Counted from the first letter of the stretch, positions 1 to 7,590 are shown. The stretch is DNA of 64,000 nt from Micromonospora parathelypteridis (GCF_014201145.1 NZ_JACHDP010000001.1:744001-808000), one strand, 5' to 3'. Program-made: numbers and translations. Notes: generated by a model from the sequence alone, not told the origin.

Positions 1-192
1 CGGCTGGTCTTCGTCGTCGAGGACGAGCAGGAGCGTGACCCGTCCTACTGGTGGGGTCGGCTGACCGAAGCGCTGCCGCAGTTCGAGCGCCCGAACCGGG
101 TGCTGGTCGTCGGCGAGTTCCCGCTCAACCGCAATGGCAAGCCGGACAAGCAGCAGATGGCGCAGCTCGCCCGGGCCGATGCGAAACCATGA
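1..192 (+). CDS. Acyl-CoA ligase / AMP-binding enzyme, C-terminal end (partial)
   Basis: Only the last 63 codons are present, in frame from the window edge to TGA. They match the C-terminal subdomain of the ANL superfamily (adenylation enzymes and acyl-CoA ligases). The NRNGKPDKQ stretch is the A10-type motif, whose lysine completes adenylate formation. The gene end overlaps the next start in an ATGA (189-192), so the two are probably translationally coupled. Family knowledge: such enzymes turn a carboxylic acid into an acyl-adenylate and then a CoA or carrier-protein thioester. Next to an amidohydrolase and a PKS, activation of a starter acid is the most likely role (inference). A stand-alone NRPS adenylation domain is possible, because the substrate pocket lies outside the window. 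Confidence 0.85.
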   Translation, partial: RLVFVVEDEQERDPSYWWGRLTEALPQFERPNRVLVVGEFPLNRNGKPDKQQMAQLARADAKP

Positions 193-1010
193 CCAGGATC
201 GCCTGTTGGCAGGCCGGATGCACGCCCGGCGGGGTTGCGGACTTCCTGCGCCGACTTGAGGTCGCGGCCCGGCAGGCAGCGGCCGACGGGGCTCGGCTGC
301 TGGTGGCGCCGGAGATGTCGCTCGCCGGCTATCCGTTGCGGCCGGCCACTCTCGCCGAGGCGGCGGAGCCGGTCGACGGGCCGTGGCGGGAGGCCGTGCA
401 CGCCATAGCCCGCAGAACCGGCGTCGCCATCGTCTACGGCTGGCCGGAGCGGGACGGCACGACGGTCTACAACTCCGTCGCCCTCGTCACCGCCCAGGGT
501 CGCACCGCGGCGGTCTACCGCAAGACACACCTGTTTGGCGAGATGGACGGAGCCTGGTTCGCCGCCGGTTCGGTTCCGGTCGTGCAGACGTCCCTGGACG
601 GTCTGACCGTGGGCCTGCTCGTCTGCTACGACGTCGAGTTCCCCGAGCTCGTCCGGGCACACGCGTTGGCCGGGACCGAGTTGCTGGTGGTGCCCACCGC
701 GCTCATGGAACCCTGGCAGATCGTCGCCCGCACACTCGTGCCAGCACGTGCCTTCGAGAGCCAGCTGTACATCGCCTACACCAACTGGACCGGCGAGCGG
801 CCGCCGTTGCGCTTCTGCGGAATGACCACGATCGCCGCGCCGGACGGCAGCTCGGTGGTTGCGGCGCCCGATCGGGAGACGTTGCTGACCGGCGAGATCG
901 ATCCGGCGGTCATCGCGGCGGCACGCCGCGACACCACCTACCTGGCTGACCTGCGCCAAGATCTCTACTCTGGACCGCGGTCCGAGGCCGCGACCAGCGA
1001 GTCCAGGTGA
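189..1010 (+). CDS. Nitrilase-superfamily carbon-nitrogen hydrolase (amidase)
   Basis: A 273-aa protein of normal length for the nitrilase superfamily. The Glu-Lys-Cys triad is visible: Glu42 in APEMSLAGYP, Lys112 in YRKTHLF and Cys146 in LVCYDVEFPE. It should hydrolyse an amide to a carboxylate plus ammonia in the cytosol. The ATG at 189 overlaps the TGA of the upstream ligase, so the two form an operon. In azalomycin/desertomycin-type clusters an enzyme of this family cleaves 4-guanidinobutyramide made by arginine oxidation, and a CoA ligase then activates the acid. The pairing here fits that scheme, but the arginine oxidase is not in the window, so the substrate is inferred. The 3' end overlaps the convergent TetR gene by 46 bp. 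Confidence 0.85.
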   Translation: MTRIACWQAGCTPGGVADFLRRLEVAARQAAADGARLLVAPEMSLAGYPLRPATLAEAAEPVDGPWREAVHAIARRTGVAIVYGWPERDGTTVYNSVALVTAQGRTAAVYRKTHLFGEMDGAWFAAGSVPVVQTSLDGLTVGLLVCYDVEFPELVRAHALAGTELLVVPTALMEPWQIVARTLVPARAFESQLYIAYTNWTGERPPLRFCGMTTIAAPDGSSVVAAPDRETLLTGEIDPAVIAAARRDTTYLADLRQDLYSGPRSEAATSESR

Positions 1011-1603
1011 TGGTGCAGGACCTCACGCAGCAGATCCGACGTGAAGCGTCGCGGGAACAACGCGGCCTGCAGGCCCAGGCCGTCGAGCAGCGCACGCAGG
1101 CGGACGCTCTCCAGCTCCAGGTCGAGGTCGGCGGGCAGGCCGCCGGACGTCTGCGCACCCTGCAGTGTGCGATGAACCAGTTCGTGCAGGGTCTGCTGCA
1201 TCGCCTCGGCGTGGGTGAGCAGCGGCGGACGAGTCCGGGCCGCCGTGGTGAACGTGTGCCGGAGGACCACCTCGTCGCGCCGTACGTCGTCGAGCGGCAG
1301 GAATTCGGCGAGGAGTTCCTCGGTGCGGCGGCGTCGGTCCTCGCGGCTGCCGGTGGACCCGCTGAGCAGGCGCTCGGCGTGCGCCCAGACCCGCTCGCCG
1401 ACGCGGCGCCCCAGCTCCTGCACCGCGAAGATCATCAGCTCGTCGTGGTCGGTGAAGTAGTGCCGAACCGATCCGACGGCCAGCCCCGCTTCGTCGGCCA
1501 CGTTGCGCAGCGTGGCCGCTTCCAGGCCGCAGCGTGCGACGACGGCGTGCACGGCGTCGGCCACCGCACGGCGGCGTTGCTGGGGATCGACGATCTTTGG
1601 CAT
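965..1603 (-). CDS. TetR-family transcriptional repressor
   Basis: A 212-aa protein with an N-terminal TetR helix-turn-helix at about residues 30-50 (TLRNVADEAG then SVRHYF) and a ligand-binding helical C-terminal domain. I chose ATG 1603 (MPKIVDPQQRRR) rather than upstream in-frame starts, because the HTH then sits at the usual distance from the N-terminus. No good Shine-Dalgarno sequence precedes it. A TATAAA -10 hexamer lies at 1615-1610, so transcription would start at or next to the ATG, suggesting a leaderless mRNA. It is divergent from a small membrane-protein gene, with a palindrome between them (1622-1645). Likely autorepressor and repressor of that neighbour; the effector is unknown. 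Confidence 0.88.
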   Translation of the reverse strand: MPKIVDPQQRRRAVADAVHAVVARCGLEAATLRNVADEAGLAVGSVRHYFTDHDELMIFAVQELGRRVGERVWAHAERLLSGSTGSREDRRRRTEELLAEFLPLDDVRRDEVVLRHTFTTAARTRPPLLTHAEAMQQTLHELVHRTLQGAQTSGGLPADLDLELESVRLRALLDGLGLQAALFPRRFTSDLLREVLHHHLDSLVAASDRGPE

Positions 1604-1609
1604 CAGGTC

Positions 1610-1615
1610 TTTATA
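1610..1615 (-). promoter_or_regulatory. -10 hexamer (TATAAA) of the TetR gene, leaderless-type promoter
   Basis: TATAAA on the minus strand ends seven bases before the chosen ATG at 1603. No ribosome-binding site lies in that gap. I did not find a convincing -35 hexamer 16-18 bp upstream; that position falls within the palindrome at 1622-1645, so a bound TetR would block the promoter. Confidence 0.45.
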
Positions 1616-1621
1616 GCACGA

Positions 1622-1645
1622 CGGTGCCATGATAATTTGACACCG
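1622..1645. promoter_or_regulatory. Probable TetR operator (imperfect palindrome)
   Basis: Arms CGGTGCCA (1622-1629) and TGACACCG (1638-1645) are inverted repeats matching at seven of eight positions, with an 8-bp AT-rich spacer. The site lies in the gap between the divergent TetR gene and the small membrane-protein gene, which is the usual place for a TetR-family operator controlling both. Confidence 0.6.
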
Positions 1646-1674
1646 CAATGCCAAAAAACGGGGGAGGTACCGCA

Positions 1675-2148
1675 GTGAACGGCTGGGTCCTGGCGGCGAT
1701 CATCGCCATCGCACTGATCGTCATCGTGGTAAAGCGGCTGATCGGCGAGCCGCTGAACGGGCGCGACCTGTGGGCGCCACCGGTGATCCTCACCGCCATC
1801 GGCCTCTACACCCTGTTCAAGACCGATGGCCTCCACGCTGTCGACTACGCATGGCTGGTAGGCGGCTCCGCCCTGGGTCTCGCCCTCGGCTATCTGCGCG
1901 GCTCGCTCGTCGTGGTCTACGAGAAGCGCGGCTTCCTGTGGCAGCGCTACCGCGGTCGGACCTTCGCGGCCATCGTCGGCACCCTGGTCGTGATGTTCGG
2001 CTACAGCCTGCTCGCCGACAAGTTCGGCATGCAGGCAGCCGCCCGTCCGATCCAACTCTCCATCGGCATCAGCTTCATCGGCGAGGCCCTGGCCGTAACC
2101 CGCCAGGGCATCGCCATGCGGGTGCCGTTCGCACCCGAACGCCGATGA
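1675..2148 (+). CDS. Small multi-pass membrane protein (DUF1453/CcdC-like)
   Basis: A 157-aa protein with about five hydrophobic segments, the first starting at residue 4. I chose GTG 1675 because GGAGG (1663-1667) sits 7 nt upstream; the in-frame ATG at 1648 has no ribosome-binding site and falls at the edge of the operator. The layout of membrane segments joined by a short charged loop (LVVVYEKRGFLWQRYRGR) resembles the DUF1453/CcdC-like family. It looks related to the protein at 8965-9513, whose corresponding loop is KVETDRGNGKVYTRAG. No catalytic motif is visible. The divergent TetR gene and shared palindrome suggest inducible expression. A role in export, self-protection or membrane homeostasis is speculation. 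Confidence 0.65.
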   Translation: MNGWVLAAIIAIALIVIVVKRLIGEPLNGRDLWAPPVILTAIGLYTLFKTDGLHAVDYAWLVGGSALGLALGYLRGSLVVVYEKRGFLWQRYRGRTFAAIVGTLVVMFGYSLLADKFGMQAAARPIQLSIGISFIGEALAVTRQGIAMRVPFAPERR

Positions 2149-2170
2149 CGACGGCACGGCGCCCATCGCC

Positions 2171-2216
2171 GAAAAGGGCCACCTCATCGCACCCGGAGGA
2201 CGCGACGAGGTGGCCC
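2171..2216. terminator. Stem-loop terminator between convergent genes
   Basis: Arms 2176-2190 and 2202-2216 pair at 14 of 15 positions around an 11-nt loop. On the minus strand the stem is followed by TTTTC (2175-2171), a short U-tract. It therefore works best as an intrinsic terminator for the cold-shock gene, and its position also ends the rightward membrane-protein gene. Confidence 0.7.
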
Positions 2217-2233
2217 GTAGAACGGCCGCAGGC

Positions 2234-2671
2234 TCAGCTCTCGACCCAGCCGTGCGATCGGGCGTGGTCGACCAGTGACTGCCGGATCGTGGAGACCTGT
2301 GCCGCGGTCAACGTCGGCACCCGCTCGATCAGCAACTCGGTCACCTCGGACGTGAACTCGCGCGGCGACAGGACGTCGCACATCCCGTCGTCATCACCGG
2401 CCTGGGCGGTCCGGGTCGGCGCGGCGTCAGGTGCCCGCTCCGGCCGCGGAACCGCGACCGGCTCGAGGATCCGCAAGGACGCCACCTTCAGGCCACGATC
2501 GCCGGCCTCCACTTCGTACTCGACACGCATGCCGGGGTGCACGAGATGCCGCTGCTCACCGAAGTCGTTCGCGTGCACGAAGATGTCGTCCCCGCCTCTC
2601 GACGGCGCGATGAAGCCGTAACCACGCACCTCGTCGAACCGGATGACCTTACCTACCGACCCCACAGCCAC
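2234..2671 (-). CDS. Cold-shock-domain protein with C-terminal extension
   Basis: A 145-aa protein. Residues about 5-67 form a cold-shock domain (OB fold) with RNP1-like GYGFIAP and RNP2-like DDIFVHAND, expected to bind single-stranded RNA or DNA. The remaining about 75 residues are a Pro/Arg/Ala linker and a helical tail (SPREFTSEVTELLIERV) that classical 67-70-aa CspA proteins lack. Such extended forms are common in actinomycetes. Three GTG codons are possible starts (2674, 2671, 2665); I prefer 2671 because GGAG lies 6 nt upstream. Probably a general RNA chaperone not specific to the polyketide pathway, although its position inside the locus is conspicuous. Confidence 0.85.
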   Translation of the reverse strand: MAVGSVGKVIRFDEVRGYGFIAPSRGGDDIFVHANDFGEQRHLVHPGMRVEYEVEAGDRGLKVASLRILEPVAVPRPERAPDAAPTRTAQAGDDDGMCDVLSPREFTSEVTELLIERVPTLTAAQVSTIRQSLVDHARSHGWVES

Positions 2672-2778
2672 CACCTACTCCACCACTCAACCAGGAACTC
2701 GACATTGTCCGCACCACTGCCCGGCAACGATACCGGAATACTCGCAGTGATATCACATCCACCGATCAGCACACCCGG

Positions 2779-3024
2779 TCATTCCGCGATGCGGGTGCGG
2801 CCGCTCCACCGGAAAATAACCGGGGAAACATTACCGGCGCACCGATCGAAATGCTCGTGTCCGCCACAGTACGTAATCTTGATCCGATCCTGCCCGGCGG
2901 CTGCGGTCTGGGTGCGCAGATCGGCCGGGAAGTCGGCCGGACCACCCTCGAGCAACGCCTGCACGAAGGTCCCATCCGCGGCATCGAGGACGGGTTCCGA
3001 AAACGAATTTGACGTATCACTCAT
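2779..3024 (-). CDS. DUF5988-like small protein
   Basis: An 81-aa protein starting at ATG 3024 with GGAGG 5 nt upstream. Its sequence (LLEGGPADFPADLR, then DRIKITYCGGHEHF, ending FRWSGRTRIAE) resembles the DUF5988 family, small proteins often found inside actinomycete natural-product clusters. Function is unknown; there is no signal peptide or membrane segment. It lies alone at the left end of a 757-bp regulatory gap. Upstream is a copy of the box also found before PKS-C (3085-3105), so it is probably co-regulated with the PKS. The family name comes from recall of sequence patterns, not a search. Confidence 0.65.
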   Translation of the reverse strand: MSDTSNSFSEPVLDAADGTFVQALLEGGPADFPADLRTQTAAAGQDRIKITYCGGHEHFDRCAGNVSPVIFRWSGRTRIAE

Positions 3025-3059
3025 GACGTCCTCCACGTCGAACGACTCATCGGAATGGA

Positions 3060-3105
3060 AGCCTATTGATGCACCAGGAGCCCGGACACCCTTAACCGCC
3101 CCTAG
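3060..3105 (-). promoter_or_regulatory. Candidate LAL-responsive promoter of the DUF5988 gene
   Basis: Read on the minus strand, TAGGGG (3104-3099) and TAAGGGTG (3094-3087) form a degenerate tandem. A -10-like TAGGCT (3065-3060) begins 29 nt after the start of TAAGGG. The plus-strand text GACACCCTTAACCG nearly repeats GACACCCCTAACCG before PKS-C (51122), differing at one base. The box would sit just upstream of or over the -35 position, where activators commonly bind. Confidence 0.45.
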
Positions 3106-3670
3106 CCGTTGGGCGCACCCACTGCCGTACCGGATGAATCTGGATGAATAGGGGGTCGCGACCAGCGAATAGCGGCAGCCACCGGTGGATGCGGGGCCCG
3201 CGGTCACCATGGCGGTCCGGACGGTCTCGACCGCTCGGATCGCTCGGACACCGTTGCGGCAGGCCCGAATCGCGCCCGGGAGCCACCAGTCCGGGGGGCA
3301 CGCGCACTGCCGCGCGTCCACCTCGTCCGGCGCCAGCCTCCGGCGAAACTCACCACGCGATGGGCTCCCGATCCATCGACACAGGCCGCTGCCCAGCGCG
3401 GGACAACGGACGAGATTGCGGACGGGAAAGCAGAGGGAGTCGTGAATGTGATTGACCGGTGGCAACGACGTCATCGATCTGACACAAACACGCTCGACGC
3501 TGGTCGACGCGTGCGCGATGCTCCGGCCCGAACACGCCGGGGTTGCATTTGGAAAGCACGGGGACCAGCCGGCCTGGTGTCGACTTCCACAGAGGCGTCG
3601 CAACAGTGCGTGAACATTCCCTTACGTCTTTCCCGATGTCGGGCGCAAGCGTCGGGTCACCGGGTCGCCC

Positions 3671-3727
3671 CACCCCTACCCGGCGGCGAAGTAGGGGTGC
3701 TCCCGACCGGGCGGTCCTGCCTATGGT
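3671..3727 (+). promoter_or_regulatory. Inverted-repeat operator and promoter of the thioesterase-LAL operon
   Basis: CACCCCTAC (3671-3679) and GTAGGGGTG (3691-3699) are a perfect 9-bp inverted repeat with an 11-bp spacer. The right arm is TAGGGGTG, and a -10-like TATGGT (3722-3727) begins exactly 30 nt after its T. PKS-C shows the same 30-nt spacing (TAGGGGTG to TACGGT). The likely binder is the LAL regulator encoded 0.9 kb downstream, which would make the operon autoregulatory (inference). Confidence 0.5.
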
Positions 3728-3781
3728 GATCGACGGATAGGTCCCGATGTGTCAGACCAAGGCAGGAGAGCGAGAATCGCA

Positions 3782-4603
3782 GTGAGTGAGACGCCCGAGG
3801 ACGATACCTGGGTCCGTTCGTTCCATAATGCCGAGCCCGGCGCGGCGCAGCTGATCTGCCTGCCGCACGCCGGCGGGTCGGCATCGTTCTACTTCCCGAT
3901 GTCGCGCGCGCTGTCACCGAGGGTCGACGTGCTCGCGGTGCAGTATCCGGGCCGGCAGGACCGCCGGACGGATCCGCGCATCGAGGACATCGGACAGCTG
4001 GCCGACCAGATCACGGCCGCGCTGCGCCCGCGGCTGCGGTCCTCGATGGCCCTGTTCGGGCACAGCATGGGGGCGATACTCGCCTTCGAGGTGACCTGCC
4101 GGCTGGAGCAGCAGCACGGCATCATTCCGACGCACGTGTTCGTCTCCGGTCGCCGCGCGCCATCCACGCACCGGCACGAGACGGTGCATCTGCGCGACGA
4201 CGACGGCATCGTCGCCGAGATGCGCGAGCTGAGCGGCACCGACGCGCGGATCCTGGCCGACGAGGAGTTGCTGCGCATGGCGATGCCGGCGATCCGCAGC
4301 GACTACACCGCGGTGGAGCGCTATCAGCCCGGTGCCGCAGCAGTGATCAGCGCGCCGATCACGGCGCTGACCGGCGACGCCGATCCGCGGTCGACCCTCG
4401 ACGAGGTCGCGGCCTGGCGCCGGCACACCACCGGGGAGTTCGCGACGCGCACCTTCGCCGGTGGTCACTTCTTCCTCGCCAACCACCAGGAGGCAATCAA
4501 CGGGTTGGTGGCCGACCGGCTGGCCAACGACTCCCGCTCAGTCGGGCAAGGGGCGAACAAGCAGGCCAGGACGCCTGTCCAACTGGTAACCGGACCGGAG
4601 TAA
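3782..4603 (+). CDS. Type II (editing) thioesterase
   Basis: A 273-aa alpha/beta-hydrolase of the RifR/GrsT-type external thioesterase family. Visible catalytic elements are Ser95 in FGHSMG, Asp199 or Asp201 in TGDADPR and His229 in AGGHFF, plus the family N-terminal LICLPHAGGSA. It removes aberrant or prematurely decarboxylated acyl groups from PKS carrier proteins, and may help with starter selection. I chose GTG 3782 (SETPEDDTWVRSFH) because the family usually begins just before W-RSF. The AGGAG at 3764 is 13 nt away, so the start is not certain, and GTG 3749 is an alternative. The LAL gene begins 40 bp downstream on the same strand, which suggests cotranscription. Confidence 0.92.
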   Translation: MSETPEDDTWVRSFHNAEPGAAQLICLPHAGGSASFYFPMSRALSPRVDVLAVQYPGRQDRRTDPRIEDIGQLADQITAALRPRLRSSMALFGHSMGAILAFEVTCRLEQQHGIIPTHVFVSGRRAPSTHRHETVHLRDDDGIVAEMRELSGTDARILADEELLRMAMPAIRSDYTAVERYQPGAAAVISAPITALTGDADPRSTLDEVAAWRRHTTGEFATRTFAGGHFFLANHQEAINGLVADRLANDSRSVGQGANKQARTPVQLVTGPE

Positions 4604-4643
4604 CCGAAACGTCTGTTGTTGTGGTCAGAAAAACGGGGGCACC

Positions 4644-7463
4644 ATGTCAACACCAACGCTCATCGAACGTGACACACAGATCGCCGTACTGGAGAACCTG
4701 CTGGTCGGCGCGACGGAGGGCAGCGGCCACATCGCCATGATCAGTGGCGCGGTGGCCAGTGGCAAGTCCGAACTACTGGTGGAGGTGGCGGACCAGGCGG
4801 TAGCACGCGGCGCCGTAGTGCTGGACGCCGTAGCCTCCTGCTCCGAACGCAACGTGCGGTTCGGCGTCGTCCGGAAGATCATCGACAGCCTGCCGGTGGC
4901 ACCCGACATCATGGCGGTGATCCTGCGTCTGCTCGAGGAAGCGACCGAGCCGATGTCCGCCTGCGCGGCGCTCATGGCCTATCTATCGACGACGCTGCTG
5001 CACCTCTCCGAGCGACGGCCCGTGGTCATCGCCATCGACGACATACATCGCGCCGACAACGCGTCCAAGCAGTACCTGCTGCACCTCTCCCGGCGGATCA
5101 GACGCGCCAGGGTGCTGATATTACTCACCACAAACGTGCGGACCCATCGCGACGAGGCGGACTTCCACTCGGAACTACAGCGTCAGCCGCATTTCACCCG
5201 CCTTCGGCTGCGCATGCTCTCGAAGTCCGGCACCACCCGCCTGATAAGCGGCCAACTCGGCGCGCAGACCGCCGCACGGCTGGCCGACGAGGTCCACTCC
5301 GCCACCGGCGGCAATCCGCTGCTCGTCCGGGCACTTGTCGAGGACGCCCGCGTCGCAGCGGAACAGACGACGACCGATGCCGAACCTCTGGTCCGAGCAG
5401 AGACGTACGTCCACGGTGTGCTCGACTGCCTGCACCGCGGTGAGCCCGACATGCTCAGCGTCGCCCGCGCCATCGCGGCGCTCGGTACGGCGGCCACGCC
5501 ACTGATGATCAGCAGGCTGCTCGACATGCAACCCCGTGCGGTGGTGCAGGCGCTCGAGGACCTCAACCGGTGCGGACTGATCGACGAGGGACAGTTCCGG
5601 GACCCGACAGCACGGGCGGCCGTCCTGGATCACGCACCCGCGGAGGTCCTGTACAGCCTGCGTGACCGGGCGGCCCGGTTGTTGTTCGACTGTGGCGCCC
5701 CTCCGACGGACGTTGCCCGGCAACTCGTGCTGCGCGGCCGCGACACCGAGCCGTGGACCGTGCCGGTGCTGTGCAAGGCCGCCGACTACGCGCTCGTCGA
5801 CGACGACACCGAGTTCGCCCGTCGCTGCCTTGAGCTCGCTTACCGGGTCTGCCCGGACCAGAACGTCCGGGCTGAGATCAACAGCAGGCTCATCCGGGCC
5901 ACCTGGCGTACGGCCCCGGCGGCCGCCCGCGGCTACCTGTCCCGGCTGACTCCGGCGACCATGCAGGATCAGACCGCCTACCAGAGCCTGCCGATGTCGG
6001 TGGCGTACCTGTCCTGGGCCGGACAGGTCGACCGGGCAATCGACATCGTGGCGGAGCTGACCGACGCACCGGAGGCGGCTGGCCCGTCGGCCGTGACCGC
6101 GATCAACGCCGCTCAGAACTGGCTCACGGCCTTCATCCCGCACCTGCGCCCCCGCTTCACCCTCCTGACTTCGCAGGACGCGACCCCGGACACCGACAGC
6201 GGGACGACGCTCGCCGATACCGCCTCCGGCTCGCAGCACGCGCTGCCGTACCTGCACGCCGCCTCCGCCTACTCCGCCGCGCTGTCCGGTGACGTCGACA
6301 CGACGCCGGCGGTCGACGAGGCGATCCGCGTACTGCAGCGCTACCACCTCACCGACAACGCGGTCCATCCCCTCGTGTCGGCGCTGTGGGCGCTGATCTA
6401 CGCCGACCGGCTTGACCTCGCGCTCTCCTGGTGCGAGCGACTGCTCGACGAGTGTTCCAGCCGGGACACGCCGTCCTGGCGGGCGATGCTGACCGTCGTG
6501 CGGGCCGAGATCGCCCTGCGGCTGGGGGAACTCGGTGTCGCGGAGAACCATGCCCGCGTCGCACTGAACCAGATGTCCACGCAGAGCTGGGGCCTCGGTA
6601 TCGCCCAGCCGCTGGCGGTGCTCGTCCAGGCCTATACGGCAATGGGTCGTTACGACGAGGCGATGCGCATGCTGGACCAGTCCGTACCCCCTGCTCTTTC
6701 ACAGACCACCCCCGGCCTGCATTACCGGCAGGCCCGCGGGCGGTGGTACCTGGCCACTGGCCGGCCGCACGCCGCGCTGGAGACCTTCCTGGCCTGTGGT
6801 GAGTCCATGGAGGCCTACGGCATGGACAATCCGCAGGTGGTGCCGTGGCGCATCGACGCCGCCGAGGCGTGGCTCGCCCTCGGCGAGCCGAAGCGGGCCA
6901 AGGACCTCGCCGAGGAGCAGCTGCGCCGTTCCGGGCGGGGTCTGCGCGGGCAGCGTGCGGTGCTGCTGCGCATCCTGGGCAGCATCGAGACCGGGCCACG
7001 ACGGCTGCCGATGCTGCGTGAGGCTGTCGAGATTCTTGAGGACGGCGGCAACCGGTTGCAGCTGGCGCTCGCCCTAGGCGAGCTCGGCCGGTGCCACCAG
7101 GCCGAGGGTGACGTCAACCAGGCTCGCATGTTGGTCCGCAAGGCGTGGCATCTGGCCAAGTCCTGCGGCGCCGAACCACTGTGCGAGCAGTTGATCCCCG
7201 GTTACTCGGAGAGCGAGGTGACCCCGCCCACCCGGGGGACACTCCCCCGGTCTCCGGAGACCGAGCCGCTGACCGAGGCGGAGGCCCGAGTGGCGGCGCT
7301 CGCCGCCGAGGGGCACACCAACCGGGAGATCGCGGCTCAGCTCTTCGTCACGGTGAGCACGGTGGAGCAGCACCTCACGCGGATCTACCGCAAGCTCGAC
7401 GTCCGGCGCCGGAGGGATCTGCCGACCAAACTCTCGGGCGTCGACTCGCGGGCGGTCGCCTGA
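4644..7463 (+). CDS. LuxR-family LAL transcriptional regulator
   Basis: A 939-aa protein with the architecture of LAL (large ATP-binding LuxR) regulators. An N-terminal AAA-type ATPase has Walker A GAVASGKS (35-42) and Walker B VVIAIDD (127-133). A long helical, TPR-like middle follows, then a C-terminal LuxR helix-turn-helix at about 870-930 (LTEAEARVAALAAEGHTNREIA). LALs are pathway-specific activators in many macrolide and polyene clusters, so this is the best candidate activator of the PKS. Leucine 160 is encoded by TTA (5121-5123), the rarest codon in high-GC actinomycetes; in Streptomyces such codons place a gene under bldA tRNA control. The ATG is preceded by a G-rich ribosome-binding site. 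It lies just after the type II thioesterase gene. Confidence 0.93.
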   Translation: MSTPTLIERDTQIAVLENLLVGATEGSGHIAMISGAVASGKSELLVEVADQAVARGAVVLDAVASCSERNVRFGVVRKIIDSLPVAPDIMAVILRLLEEATEPMSACAALMAYLSTTLLHLSERRPVVIAIDDIHRADNASKQYLLHLSRRIRRARVLILLTTNVRTHRDEADFHSELQRQPHFTRLRLRMLSKSGTTRLISGQLGAQTAARLADEVHSATGGNPLLVRALVEDARVAAEQTTTDAEPLVRAETYVHGVLDCLHRGEPDMLSVARAIAALGTAATPLMISRLLDMQPRAVVQALEDLNRCGLIDEGQFRDPTARAAVLDHAPAEVLYSLRDRAARLLFDCGAPPTDVARQLVLRGRDTEPWTVPVLCKAADYALVDDDTEFARRCLELAYRVCPDQNVRAEINSRLIRATWRTAPAAARGYLSRLTPATMQDQTAYQSLPMSVAYLSWAGQVDRAIDIVAELTDAPEAAGPSAVTAINAAQNWLTAFIPHLRPRFTLLTSQDATPDTDSGTTLADTASGSQHALPYLHAASAYSAALSGDVDTTPAVDEAIRVLQRYHLTDNAVHPLVSALWALIYADRLDLALSWCERLLDECSSRDTPSWRAMLTVVRAEIALRLGELGVAENHARVALNQMSTQSWGLGIAQPLAVLVQAYTAMGRYDEAMRMLDQSVPPALSQTTPGLHYRQARGRWYLATGRPHAALETFLACGESMEAYGMDNPQVVPWRIDAAEAWLALGEPKRAKDLAEEQLRRSGRGLRGQRAVLLRILGSIETGPRRLPMLREAVEILEDGGNRLQLALALGELGRCHQAEGDVNQARMLVRKAWHLAKSCGAEPLCEQLIPGYSESEVTPPTRGTLPRSPETEPLTEAEARVAALAAEGHTNREIAAQLFVTVSTVEQHLTRIYRKLDVRRRRDLPTKLSGVDSRAVA

Positions 7464-7475
7464 GCCGGAGGGGTC

Positions 7476-7530
7476 GCGCGGGTACGGAGGTCCACCGGCG
7501 GAGTGCCCGGATGGCCCTCCGTACCCGCGC
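7476..7530. terminator. Bidirectional stem-loop terminator
   Basis: Arms 7476-7490 and 7516-7530 are perfectly complementary over 15 bp with a 25-nt loop. It lies between the convergent LAL and glycosyltransferase genes, just after the LAL stop. There is no clear U-tract on either side, so a factor-assisted or attenuating role is possible. Confidence 0.7.
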
Positions 7531-7590
7531 TTACGGACCGCGGAAACGGGGGCGCACCGCAGTCCGTGCGAGGCCCAACGGGCCCCACAC

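Larger units (their letters stand above)
3025..3781. other. 757-bp regulatory intergenic region between divergent genes
   Basis: This gap separates the minus-strand DUF5988 gene from the plus-strand type II thioesterase gene. Open frames in it translate to Arg/Pro/Ser-rich strings with no protein-like features, so I treat it as non-coding. Near its left end is a GACACCCTTAACCG box (3085). Near its right end is a perfect 9-bp inverted repeat (3671-3699). I see nothing recognisable between about 3110 and 3660; a 5' leader, a small RNA or a decayed gene cannot be excluded. Confidence 0.6.

Noticed and set aside
45..959. Minus-strand frame opposite the amidohydrolase
   Set aside because: The plus strand encodes a complete Glu-Lys-Cys nitrilase-family enzyme; the reverse frame shows no recognisable features.
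1637..1642. Perfect TTGACA -35 hexamer before the membrane-protein gene
   Set aside because: No -10-like sequence follows at 16-18 bp; that position is an A-run followed by the G-rich ribosome-binding site. The bases belong to the right arm of the TetR palindrome.
3092..3729. Several short frames in the 757-bp gap
   Set aside because: Arg/Ser/Pro-rich translations overlap each other in different frames, lack ribosome-binding sites and show no conserved pattern.
5175..6551. Minus-strand frame of 458 codons inside the LAL gene
   Set aside because: It is low-complexity Arg/Gly/Val text with no domain, exactly opposite the LAL coding sequence, which has clear Walker and HTH motifs.
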